Source: Paraphysomonas bandaiensis (lineage: Eukaryota > Chrysophyceae). From it: 64,000 bases of DNA. The DNA lies in NCBI GenBank assembly GCA_965644295.1, contig CBFFRP010000370.1, positions 1-64,000 on the forward strand, given 5' to 3'. Made by a program: the position numbers and the translations under genes. This document shows positions 1-11,733 of the stretch, piece by piece. Within the stretch, counting starts at the first letter, position 1, and the number at the start of each line of letters is the position of its first letter. The notes below the pieces were generated by a model. That model saw only the letters and a program-made list of their open reading frames with translations, was not told the DNA's origin and ran no database searches.

Positions 1-984
1 CTTGGTAGGTGTTGACGCGAAGATCACCGTCGAGAGCAAGACGCTTCCTGCGTTCTGATTCAGCAAATGCGAGGATGTCCGCCCTGCTGAGTCGACCCCT
101 GTCGGCACTAACCATCAAAACAAACATTATGAAGGAGGAAATGTAGACAACTTACTCCTGATTCCGTGAAAATTCTTGTATTGCACAAAGCCACTTCTGC
201 ACATCTGCCTCATTATCTAGAACCCTCAAGGTGAACCAGAAGTTTCACCAAAAACTCAAATTGGTCAATGTCTTGTCCGGTGTAAAATGAAGAGTCGATT
301 GCCAGAGAGCTGCACATTGATATGAGTACAAGTAATCGCCACAGCAAAAGCGCACAGAACAACGTTGGATACCACTCCCAGTTAAAGATAACAAACGTGA
401 TGCGGTACAGCCATGGACATACCTTAAATTTTTGGACTTGTCCTCAATCGCTTGGATGCGGAGAAGTTCAAGAACTTCTATGCGCAATGCGCAAAGGTGA
501 CTAATGATGTTCATGACGGCCGTAATGAACGCCCATTGATACAGCAAAAGAAACACCTGTGAGCTAAACTTTTCCACCAGAGATCTGCCAAGATTTTAAA
601 ATCATCATGTATTAAATGAGTATGTCTTATACCTCTATCTGATGTGGAACTCTTAAGCGTCACACTGTAATAGAGTGCATCGGCAACTCTCCACTCCTCA
701 TTACCCATAAAAAAAAGTGTTCCGATACCCAATACAGAAATCATAGTAAGAGAAGGATAGATTAATCGATGTAAGTAAATAGATTGAAGTGATAGTGTAT
801 ATATTCCTTTATTATATCTATCAGTAGTAGCTCTCTTTGCTTTAGCACGAGCCATACCTACTTCAGTTATAATAAAACTACTTAATACATTAATTGTAAT
901 CATAATTCCAATAATTGTAAAGAAAGCAATAAATATCCGATAATTTGATGGTGTTTGACGGGCTGGTAGATGCCTCTCTTCCCA
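1..984 (-). CDS. two-pore K+ channel-like protein with C-terminal EF-hand (partial)
   Basis: The gene runs off the left edge. Exons read on the minus strand: 633-984, 423-584, 156-224 and 1-107, with introns of about 48, 198 and 48 nt. The junctions 423/224 and 156/107 keep phase perfectly. Exon 633-984 gives a hydrophobic helix (IFIAFFTIIGIMITI), a loop, a second helix, then the pore-helix-like ADALYYSVTLKSS. Exon 423-584 gives a last helix (QVFLLLYQWAFITAVMNII). Exons 156-224 and 1-107 give a W-containing helix and an EF-hand-like DADRGRLSRADIL. Order and spacing match plant/protist TPK channels. Odd: the expected TVGYGD filter is not present (TLKSSTSD sits there), and the 633/584 junction does not keep the frame of the following helix. 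It may be a divergent channel, a pseudogene, or my junction may be wrong. Confidence 0.45.
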
Positions 985-1195
985 CTGCAGTCATACATGC
1001 TGTAGTTAGTAAGAGAGACTCTATAAGTAACCAGTGTAGCTGATAATGAAAGAAATATATGCCTAATATGTTAGTAGATAATGATAGGACCTAAGATGAT
1101 TCGACGACGATTGATCCATGGGGTGTTTGATGATGTATACATGGGGTATATGAGAGGATAGGAGGGGTTAGGTAGTACGAGACATTGAAGGGTTA

Positions 1196-1501
1196 CTAAG
1201 AGGGAATAGAGGCTATAAAAGAGAAAAAGAAGATAAGAAATGAATAAAGAAAGTGTTCATTAGTAGAAGAGATTGTATAGAAGGTGTATTGGACTGATAT
1301 TATATCGAATGATAGAGTAATGAAGGAGTGTATGATTATATATGGAAATCTACGTAGAGGGAGACGGAGATGGGGTTGAACTGAATAAAATATAGGGATG
1401 TGTGTAGGGAATAGAACAATAGTGTGTGGGTGTATGGGAGAGAGGGATGTGGGGTGGAGGTGTGAGGAAAAAAGAGTGTATGTGATTCTATTCGTGTCCA
1501 T
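1196..1501 (-). CDS. possible N-terminal exon of the K+ channel-like gene
   Basis: This is an open stretch of 101 codons starting at 1501, Pro/Ser/His-rich at first and ending in a hydrophobic segment (residues about 85-98). It lies upstream of the channel exons and about 70 bp from the tetranucleotide array, the same spacing seen at other starts in this window. The plus strand here is simply purine-rich, so a chance ORF is a real alternative. I could not find an in-phase junction to the exon at 984. Confidence 0.22.
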   Translation of the reverse strand: MDTNRITYTLFSSHLHPTSLSPIHPHTIVLFPTHIPIFYSVQPHLRLPLRRFPYIIIHSFITLSFDIISVQYTFYTISSTNEHFLYSFLIFFFSFIASIPS

Positions 1502-1572
1502 ATAAGATACACGTATGTCTCAACAGAGACCCTTCAACCCTTTGTCCACGAATTCTCGTATGCGTTCATATA

Positions 1573-2212
1573 TACATACATACATACATACATACATACA
1601 TACATACATACATACATACATACATACATACATACATACATACATACATACATACATACATACATACATACATACATACATACATACATACATACATACA
1701 TACATACATACATACATACATACATACATACATACATACATACATACATACATACATACATACATACATACATACATACATACATACATACATACATACA
1801 TACATACATACATACATACATACATACATACATACATACATACATACATACATACATACATACATACATACATACATACATACATACATACATACATACA
1901 TACATACATACATACATACATACATACATACATGCATACATACATACATACATACATACATACATACATACATACATACATACATACATACATACATACA
2001 TACATACATACATACATACATACATACATACATACATACATACATACATACATACATACATACATACATACATACATACATACATACATACATACATACA
2101 TACATACATACATACATACATACATACATACATACATACATACATACATACATACATACATACATACATACATACATACATACATACATACATACATACA
2201 TACATACATACA
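1573..2212. repeat. (CATA)n tetranucleotide array, ~640 bp
   Basis: About 160 nearly perfect copies of CATA on the plus strand, with one C-to-G type interruption (CATG) near 1933. The period is 4 and the unit contains no stop codon in any frame, so long meaningless reading frames (YIHT/MYVC repeats) appear on both strands. It ends about 70 bp upstream of the possible start at 1501 (-). Confidence 0.97.
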
Positions 2213-2270
2213 GATCACTATTTCAGGATCTCTGATATGAATATATTCCGAAGTCATACTTATGTCGAGA

Positions 2271-2319
2271 GGTAGTGATCCCCCTGTATGTATCAACGTC
2301 ACACAGGGGGATCACTACC
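2271..2319. repeat. perfect 17-bp inverted repeat (hairpin)
   Basis: GGTAGTGATCCCCCTGT at 2271-2287 is exactly inverted at 2303-2319 around a 15-nt loop. It sits between the CATA array and the tandem array. It is too G/C-rich and long to be chance in this AT-rich context. It could be a tiny foldback element, a terminator-like hairpin or a processing signal; nothing decides between them. Confidence 0.8.
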
Positions 2320-2460
2320 ATTTTTACAATACATGTGCTTAGATTTCAATTACATGATGAATAATCTGAAGCATGTTCGTCATCTATCATCGTAGATTCC
2401 CAACTATAGTGTTATACAACTGTGTAGATGTATATGTTGTGTATGTGTATGTTGTGTATT

Positions 2461-5400
2461 GCTTCTGTGATGACCTATAATAGCTTCCGCCGTTTCTGAT
2501 CTTTCATGAAAGACGCAGCTATATACATTGTCTGAGAAGTGTTATACAACTGTGTAGATGTATATGTTGTGTATGTGTATGTTGTGTTTTGATGAAAACT
2601 TTATTTATATAATGTGTATTGCTTCTGTGATGACCAATAATAGCTTCCGCCGTTTCTGATCTTTCATGAAAGACGCAGCTATATACATTGTCTGAGAAGT
2701 GTTATACAACTGTGTAGATGTATATGTTGTGTATGTGTATGTTGTGTTTTGATGAAAACTTTATTTATATAATGTGTATTGCTTCTGTGATGACCAATAA
2801 TAGCTTCCGCCGTTTCTGATCTTTCATGAAAGACGCAGCTATATACATTGTCTGAGAAGTGTTATACAACTGTGTAGATGTATATGTTGTGTATGTGTAT
2901 GTTGTGTTTTGATGAAAACTTTATTTATATAATGTGTATTGCTTCTGTGATGACCAATAATAGCTTCCGCCGTTTCTGATCTTTCATGAAAGACGCAGCT
3001 ATATACATTGTCTGAGAAGTGTTATACAACTGTGTAGATGTATATGTTGTGTATGTGTATGTTGTGTTTTGATGAAAACTTTATTTATATAATGTGTATT
3101 GCTTCTGTGATGACCAATAATAGCTTCCGCCGTTTCTGATCTTTCATGAAAGACGCAGCTATATACATTGTCTGAGAAGTGTTATACAACTGTGTAGATG
3201 TATATGTTGTGTATGTGTATGTTGTGTTTTGATGAAAACTTTATTTATATAATGTGTATTGCTTCTGTGATGACCAATAATAGCTTCCGCCGTTTCTGAT
3301 CTTTCATGAAAGACGCAGCTATATACATTGTCTGAGAAGTGTTATACAACTGTGTAGATGTATATGTTGTGTATGTGTATGTTGTGTTTTGATGAAAACT
3401 TTATTTATATAATGTGTATTGCTTCTGTGATGACCAATAATAGCTTCCGCCGTTTCTGATCTTTCATGAAAGACGCAGCTATATACATTGTCTGAGAAGT
3501 GTTATACAACTGTGTAGATGTATATGTTGTGTATGTGTATGTTGTGTTTTGATGAAAACTTTATTTATATAATGTGTATTGCTTCTGTGATGACCAATAA
3601 TAGCTTCCGCCGTTTCTGATCTTTCATGAAAGACGCAGCTATATACATTGTCTGAGAAGTGTTATACAACTGTGTAGATGTATATGTTGTGTATGTGTAT
3701 GTTGTGTTTTGATGAAAACTTTATTTATATAATGTGTATTGCTTCTGTGATGACCAATAATAGCTTCCGCCGTTTCTGATCTTTCATGAAAGACGCAGCT
3801 ATATACATTGTCTGAGAAGTGTTATACAACTGTGTAGATGTATATGTTGTGTATGTGTATGTTGTGTTTTGATGAAAACTTTATTTATATAATGTGTATT
3901 GCTTCTGTGATGACCAATAATAGCTTCCGCCGTTTCTGATCTTTCATGAAAGACGCAGCTATATACATTGTCTGAGAAGTGTTATACAACTGTGTAGATG
4001 TATATGTTGTGTATGTGTATGTTGTGTTTTGATGAAAACTTTATTTATATAATGTGTATTGCTTCTGTGATGACCAATAATAGCTTCCGCCGTTTCTGAT
4101 CTTTCATGAAAGACGCAGCTATATACATTGTCTGAGAAGTGTTATACAACTGTGTAGATGTATATGTTGTGTATGTGTATGTTGTGTTTTGATGAAAACT
4201 TTATTTATATAATGTGTATTGCTTCTGTGATGACCAATAATAGCTTCCGCCGTTTCTGATCTTTCATGAAAGACGCAGCTATATACATTGTCTGAGAAGT
4301 GTTATACAACTGTGTAGATGTATATGTTGTGTATGTGTATGTTGTGTTTTGATGAAAACTTTATTTATATAATGTGTATTGCTTCTGTGATGACCAATAA
4401 TAGCTTCCGCCGTTTCTGATCTTTCATGAAAGACGCAGCTATATACATTGTCTGAGAAGTGTTATACAACTGTGTAGATGTATATGTTGTGTATGTGTAT
4501 GTTGTGTTTTGATGAAAACTTTATTTATATAATGTGTATTGCTTCTGTGATGACCAATAATAGCTTCCGCCGTTTCTGATCTTTCATGAAAGACGCAGCT
4601 ATATACATTGTCTGAGAAGTGTTATACAACTGTGTAGATGTATATGTTGTGTATGTGTATGTTGTGTTTTGATGAAAACTTTATTTATATAATGTGTATT
4701 GCTTCTGTGATGACCAATAATAGCTTCCGCCGTTTCTGATCTTTCATGAAAGACGCAGCTATATACATTGTCTGAGAAGTGTTATACAACTGTGTAGATG
4801 TATATGTTGTGTATGTGTATGTTGTGTTTTGATGAAAACTTTATTTATATAATGTGTATTGCTTCTGTGATGACCAATAATAGCTTCCGCCGTTTCTGAT
4901 CTTTCATGAAAGACGCAGCTATATACATTGTCTGAGAAGTGTTATACAACTGTGTAGATGTATATGTTGTGTATGTGTATGTTGTGTTTTGATGAAAACT
5001 TTATTTATATAATGTGTATTGCTTCTGTGATGACCAATAATAGCTTCCGCCGTTTCTGATCTTTCATGAAAGACGCAGCTATATACATTGTCTGAGAAGT
5101 GTTATACAACTGTGTAGATGTATATGTTGTGTATGTGTATGTTGTGTTTTGATGAAAACTTTATTTATATAATGTGTATTGCTTCTGTGATGACCAATAA
5201 TAGCTTCCGCCGTTTCTGATCTTTCATGAAAGACGCAGCTATATACATTGTCTGAGAAGTGTTATACAACTGTGTAGATGTATATGTTGTGTATGTGTAT
5301 GTTGTGTTTTGATGAAAACTTTATTTATATAATGTGTATTGCTTCTGTGATGACCAATAATAGCTTCCGCCGTTTCTGATCTTTCATGAAAGACGCAGCT

Positions 5401-8400
5401 ATATACATTGTCTGAGAAGTGTTATACAACTGTGTAGATGTATATGTTGTGTATGTGTATGTTGTGTTTTGATGAAAACTTTATTTATATAATGTGTATT
5501 GCTTCTGTGATGACCAATAATAGCTTCCGCCGTTTCTGATCTTTCATGAAAGACGCAGCTATATACATTGTCTGAGAAGTGTTATACAACTGTGTAGATG
5601 TATATGTTGTGTATGTGTATGTTGTGTTTTGATGAAAACTTTATTTATATAATGTGTATTGCTTCTGTGATGACCAATAATAGCTTCCGCCGTTTCTGAT
5701 CTTTCATGAAAGACGCAGCTATATACATTGTCTGAGAAGTGTTATACAACTGTGTAGATGTATATGTTGTGTATGTGTATGTTGTGTTTTGATGAAAACT
5801 TTATTTATATAATGTGTATTGCTTCTGTGATGACCAATAATAGCTTCCGCCGTTTCTGATCTTTCATGAAAGACGCAGCTATATACATTGTCTGAGAAGT
5901 GTTATACAACTGTGTAGATGTATATGTTGTGTATGTGTATGTTGTGTTTTGATGAAAACTTTATTTATATAATGTGTATTGCTTCTGTGATGACCAATAA
6001 TAGCTTCCGCCGTTTCTGATCTTTCATGAAAGACGCAGCTATATACATTGTCTGAGAAGTGTTATACAACTGTGTAGATGTATATGTTGTGTATGTGTAT
6101 GTTGTGTTTTGATGAAAACTTTATTTATATAATGTGTATTGCTTCTGTGATGACCAATAATAGCTTCCGCCGTTTCTGATCTTTCATGAAAGACGCAGCT
6201 ATATACATTGTCTGAGAAGTGTTATACAACTGTGTAGATGTATATGTTGTGTATGTGTATGTTGTGTTTTGATGAAAACTTTATTTATATAATGTGTATT
6301 GCTTCTGTGATGACCAATAATAGCTTCCGCCGTTTCTGATCTTTCATGAAAGACGCAGCTATATACATTGTCTGAGAAGTGTTATACAACTGTGTAGATG
6401 TATATGTTGTGTATGTGTATGTTGTGTTTTGATGAAAACTTTATTTATATAATGTGTATTGCTTCTGTGATGACCAATAATAGCTTCCGCCGTTTCTGAT
6501 CTTTCATGAAAGACGCAGCTATATACATTGTCTGAGAAGTGTTATACAACTGTGTAGATGTATATGTTGTGTATGTGTATGTTGTGTTTTGATGAAAACT
6601 TTATTTATATAATGTGTATTGCTTCTGTGATGACCAATAATAGCTTCCGCCGTTTCTGATCTTTCATGAAAGACGCAGCTATATACATTGTCTGAGAAGT
6701 GTTATACAACTGTGTAGATGTATATGTTGTGTTTTGATGAAAACTTTATTTATATAATGTGTATTGCTTCTGTGATGACCAATAATAGCTTCCGCCGTTT
6801 CTGATCTTTCATGAAAGACGCAGCTATATACATTGTCTGAGAAGTGTTATACAACTGTGTAGATGTATATGTTGTGTATGTGTATGTTGTGTTTTGATGA
6901 AAACTTTGTTTATATAATGTGTATTGCTTCTGTGATGACCAATAATAGCTTCCGCCGTTTCTGATCTTTCATGAAAGACGCAGCTATATACATTGTCTGA
7001 GAAGTGTTATACAACTGTGTAGATGTATATGTTGTGTATGTGTATGTTGTGTTTTGATGAAAACTTTATTTATATAATGTGTATTGCTTCTGTGATGACC
7101 AATAATAGCTTCCGCCGTTTCTGATCTTTCATGAAAGACGCAGCTATATACATTGTCTGAGAAGTGTTATACAACTGTGTAGATGTATATGTTGTGTATG
7201 TGTATGTGTATGTTGTGTTTTGATGAAAACTTTATTTATATAAAGTGTATTGCTTCTGTGATGACCAATAATAGCTTCCGCCGTTTCTGATCTTTCATGA
7301 AAGACGCAGCTATATACATTGTCTGAGAAGTGTTATACAACTGTGTAGATGTATATGTTGTGTATGTGTATGTTGTGTTTTGATGAAAACTTTATTTATA
7401 TAATGTGTATTGCTTCTGTGATGACCAATAATAGCTTCCGCCGTTTCTGATCTTTCATGAAAGACGCAGCTATATACATTGTCTGAGAAGTGTTATACAA
7501 CTGTGTAGATGTATATGTTGTGTTTTGATGAAAACTTTATTTATATAATGTGTATTGCTTCTGTGATGACCAATAATAGCTTCCGCCGTTTCTGATCTTT
7601 CATGAAAGACGCAGCTATATACATTGTCTGAGAAGTGTTATACAACTGTGTAGATGTATATGTTGTGTATGTGTATGTTGTGTTTTGATGAAAACTTTAT
7701 TTATATAATGTGTATTGCTTCTGTGATGACCAATAATAGCTTCCGCCGTTTCTGATCTTTCATGAAAGACGCAGCTATATACATTGTCTGAGAAGTGTTA
7801 TACAACTGTGTAGATGTATATGTCGTGTATGTGTATGTTGTGTTTTGATGAAAACTTTATTTATATAATGTGTATTGCTTCTGTGATGACCAATAATAGC
7901 TTCCGCCGTTTCTGATCTTTCATGAAAGACGCAGCTATATACATTGTCTGAGAAGTGTTATACAACTGTGTAGATGTATATGTTGTGTTTTGATGAAAAC
8001 TTTATTTATATAATGTGTATTGCTTCTGTGATGACCAATAATAGCTTCCGCCGTTTCTGATCTTTCATGAGAGACGCAGCTATATACATTGTCTGAGAAG
8101 TGTTATACAACTGTGTAGATGTATATGTTGTGTATGTGTATGTTGTGTTTTGATGAAAACTTTATTTATATAATGTGTATTGCTTCTGTGATGACCAATA
8201 ATAGCTTCCGCCGTTTCTGATCTTTCATGAAAGACGCAGCTATATACATTGTCTGAGAAGTGTTATACAACTGTGTAGATGTATATGTTGTGTATGTGTA
8301 TGTTGTGTTTTGATGAAAACTTTATTTATATAATGTGTATTGCTTCTGTGATGACCAATAATAGCTTCCGCCGTTTCTGATCTTTCATGAAAGACGCAGC

Positions 8401-11337
8401 TATATACATTGTCTGAGAAGTGTTATACAACTGTGTAGATGTATATGTTGTGTATGTGTATGTGTATGTTGTGTTTTGATGAAAACTTTATTTATATAAT
8501 GTGTATTGCTTCTGTGATGACCAATAATAGCTTCCGCCGTTTCTGATCTTTCATGAAAGACGCAGCTATATACATTGTCTGAGAAGTGTTATACAACTGT
8601 GTAGATGTATATGTTGTGTATGTGTATGTTGTGTTTTGATGAAAACTTTATTTATATAATGTGTATTGCTTCTGTGATGACCAATAATAGCTTCCGCCGT
8701 TTCTGATCTTTCATGAAAGACGCAGCTATATACATTGTCTGAGAAGTGTTATACAACTGTGTAGATGTATATGTTGTGTATGTGTATGTGTATGTTGTGT
8801 TTTGATGAAAACTTTATTTATATAATGTGTATTGCTTCTGTGATGACCAATAATAGCTTCCGCCGTTTCTGATCTTTCATGAAAGACGCAGCTATATACA
8901 TTGTCTGAGAAGTGTTATACAACTGTGTAGATGTATATGTTGTGTATGTGTATGTTGTGTTTTGATGAAAACTTTATTTATATAATGTGTATTGCTTCTG
9001 TGATGACCAATAATAGCTTCCGCCGTTTCTGATCTTTCATGAAAGACGCAGCTATATACATTGTCTGAGAAGTGTTATACAACTGTGTAGATGTATATGT
9101 TGTGTATGTGTATGTTGTGTTTTGATGAAAACTTTATTTATATAATGTGTATTGCTTCTGTGATGACCAATAATAGCTTCCGCCGTTTCTGATCTTTCAT
9201 GAAAGACGCAGCTATATACATTGTCTGAGAAGTGTTATACAACTGTGTAGATGTATATCTTGTGTATGTGTATGTGTATGTTGTGTTTTGATGAAAACTT
9301 TATTTATATAATGTGTATTGCTTCTGTGATGACCAATAATAGCTTCCGCCGTTTCTGATCTTTCATGAAAGACGCAGCTATATACATTGTCTGAGAAGTG
9401 TTATACAACTGTGTAGATGTATATGTTGTGTATGTGTATGTGTATGTTGTGTTTTGATGAAAACTTTATTTATATAATGTGTATTGCTTCTGTGATGACC
9501 AATTCCACCGTTTCTGATCTTTCATGAAAGACGCAGCTATATACATTGTCTGAGAAGTGTTATACAACTGTGTAGATGTATATGTTGTGTATGTGTATGT
9601 TGTGTTTTGATGAAAACTTTATTTATATAATGTGTATTGCTTCTGTGATGACCAATAATAGCTTCCGCCGTTTCTGATCTTTCATGAAAGACGCAGCTAT
9701 ATACATTGTCTGAGAAGTGTTATACAACTGTGTAGATGTATATGTTGTGTATGTGTATGTGTATGTTGTGTTTTGATGAAAACTTTATTTATATAATGTG
9801 TATTGCTTCTGTGATGACCAATAATAGCTTCCGCCGTTTCTGATCTTTCATGAAAGACGCAGCTATATACATTGTCTGAGAAATGTTATACAACTGTGTA
9901 GATGTATATGTTGTGTATGTGTATGTTGTGTTTTGATGAAAACTTTATTTATATAATGTGTATTGCTTCTGTGATGACCAATAATAGCTTCCGCCGTTTC
10001 TGATCTTTCATGAAAGACGCAGCTATATACATTGTCTGAGAAGTGTTATACAACTGTGTAGATGTATATGTTGTGTATGTGTATGTTGTGTTTTGATGAA
10101 AACTTTATTTATATAATGTGTATTGCTTCTGTGATGACCAATAATAGCTTCCGCCGTTTCTGATCTTTCATGAAAGACGCAGCTATATACATTGTCTGAG
10201 AAGTGTTATACAACTGTGTAGATGTATATCTTGTGTATGTGTATGTGTATGTTGTGTTTTGATGAAAACTTTATTTATATAATGTGTATTGCTTCTGTGA
10301 TGACCAATAATAGCTTCCGCCGTTTCTGATCTTTCATGAAAGACGCAGCTATATACATTGTCTGAGAAGTGTTATACAACTGTGTAGATGTATATGTTGT
10401 GTATGTGTATGTGTATGTTGTGTTTTGATGAAAACTTTATTTATATAATGTGTATTGCTTCTGTGATGACCAATTCCACCGTTTCTGATCTTTCATGAAA
10501 GACGCAGCTATATACATTGTCTGAGAAGTGTTATACAACTGTGTAGATGTATATGTTGTGTATGTGTATGTTGTGTTTTGATGAAAACTTTATTTATATA
10601 ATGTGTATTGCTTCTGTGATGACCAATAATAGCTTCCGCCGTTTCTGATCTTTCATGAAAGACGCAGCTATATACATTGTCTGAGAAGTGTTATACAACT
10701 GTGTAGATGTATATGTTGTGTATGTGTATGTTGTGTTTTGATGAAAACTTTATTTATATAATGTGTATTGCTTCTGTGATGACCAATAATAGCTTCCGCC
10801 GTTTCTGATCTTTCATGAAAGACGCAGCTATATACATTGTCTGAGAAGTGTTATACAACTGTGTAGATGTATATCTTGTGTATGTGTATGTGTATGTTGT
10901 GTTTTGATGAAAACTTTATTTATATAATGTGTATTGCTTCTGTGATGACCAATAATAGCTTCCGCCGTTTCTGATCTTTCATGAAAGACGCAGCTATATA
11001 CATTGTCTGAGAAGTGTTATACAACTGTGTAGATGTATATGTTGTGTATGTGTATGTTGTGTTTTGATGAAAACTTTATTTATATAATGTGTATTGCTTC
11101 TGTGATGACCAATAATAGCTTCCGCCGTTTCTGATCTTTCATGAAAGACGCAGCTATATACATTGTCTGAGAAGTGTTATACAACTGTGTAGATGTATAT
11201 GTTGTGTATGTGTATGTTGTGTTTTGATGAAAACTTTATTTATATAATGTGTATTGCTTCTGTGATGACCAATAATAGCTTCCGCCGTTTCTGATCTTTC
11301 ATGAAAGACGCAGCTATATACATTGTCTGAGACGTGT
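2461..11337 (+). repeat. tandem array of 56 units, 160-bp consensus period
   Basis: Counting the constant GCTTCTGTGATGACC block gives 56 copies. Copies 1-27 start at 2461 and repeat every 160 bp exactly through 6621. Copies 28-56 start at 6766, 6926, 7086, 7252, 7412, 7557, 7717, 7877, 8022, 8182, 8342, 8508, 8668, 8834, 8994, 9154, 9320, 9486, 9639, 9805, 9965, 10125, 10291, 10457, 10610, 10770, 10936, 11096 and 11256. Length changes are -15, +6 or -7 bp. The -15 and +6 changes fall in the TG-rich linker. The -7 changes (two copies) fall in the conserved half. The array ends at a diverged GAGACGTG near 11337. Confidence 0.98.
2601..2614 (+). promoter_or_regulatory. TATA-like element repeated in each array unit (example)
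   Basis: TTATTTATATAATG lies about 6-20 nt before the snoRNA-like module and recurs in almost every linker, with one TTTG variant near 6907 and one AAAG variant near 7243. If units are transcribed one by one it is the obvious core-promoter candidate. If the array is one long transcript it has no such role. This is inference from position and sequence only. Confidence 0.25.
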
Positions 11338-11733
11338 TTATGAAGTTGCCATACTTTGTTTAATTTTTTTTTTTGTTTCTGCTGTTGTGCTAATTAATGA
11401 TTTTGTTGTTATCTTGTGGGTTTGAGTTCAGATTAGATACATACTATATTATCCTAAAACACTCAGTTCTATGTATAGCAGTACTTGTTCTAATTCTGCA
11501 ACTTTTCTCCAGACAGACTTATCATAGGAATAGCTGTTTTAATACACCAAAGACTGTATACTATGGAAACAATGTAATGAAGTAAAAGATTATTACAGGA
11601 GCCATATGTAAATCGTAATTCTGATTTAGATATTACTTTATTTGTAATATTCAACCACTGTACAAAACGTATACAATACACCGTGATTATCTACCATATA
11701 CATAGCCCTGAGGCATAAGATTTTAAAAATAAT
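11338..11733. other. intergenic, no gene seen
   Basis: AT-rich spacer between the tandem array and the 3' end of the giant minus-strand gene, with a T10 run near 11365. I see no coding exon or structured RNA. Confidence 0.6.

Larger units (their letters stand above)
2460..11337 (+). ncRNA. 56 tandem candidate box C/D snoRNA genes (82 nt each)
   Basis: Each unit holds an 82-nt module, for example 2620-2701. Seen in the sequence: a 5' stem UGCUUC; box C GUGAUGA (perfect RUGAUGA consensus); box D' CUGA 22 nt later; a weak C'-like UCAUGAA inside the palindrome TCTTTCATGAAAGA; box D CUGA; and a 3' stem GAAGUG that pairs with the 5' stem over 6 bp (two G-U). The length fits the family. The guide just 5' of D' (GCUUCCGCCGUUU) pairs over 13 contiguous positions, two of them G-U, with the LSU rRNA segment AAACGGCGGGAGU, which I recall as nearly universal. 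By the D+5 rule the target is the G of AAACG. The D guide (ACAUUGU before CUGA) has no target I recognise. A plain satellite that mimics these boxes is the alternative. Confidence 0.7.

Noticed and set aside
1515-2302. Long open frames through the tetranucleotide arrays (also at 21.6-22.1, 26.5-27.3, 38.4-39.3, 43.2-43.6 and 57.5-58.3 kb) coding for YIHT or MYVC repeats
   Set aside because: A 4-bp unit without stops is open in all frames on both strands; there is no independent coding signal.
2660-2690. Resemblance of ATGAAAGACGCAGCTA in the repeat unit to the 5.8S rRNA segment ATGAAGAACGCAGCTA
   Set aside because: Only about 14 of 16 bases match, and the flanking sequence does not continue the match; treated as chance.
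2461-11337. CRISPR-like array
   Set aside because: The direct repeats have no unique spacers, since the whole 160-bp unit repeats; the context is eukaryotic and no cas gene is present.
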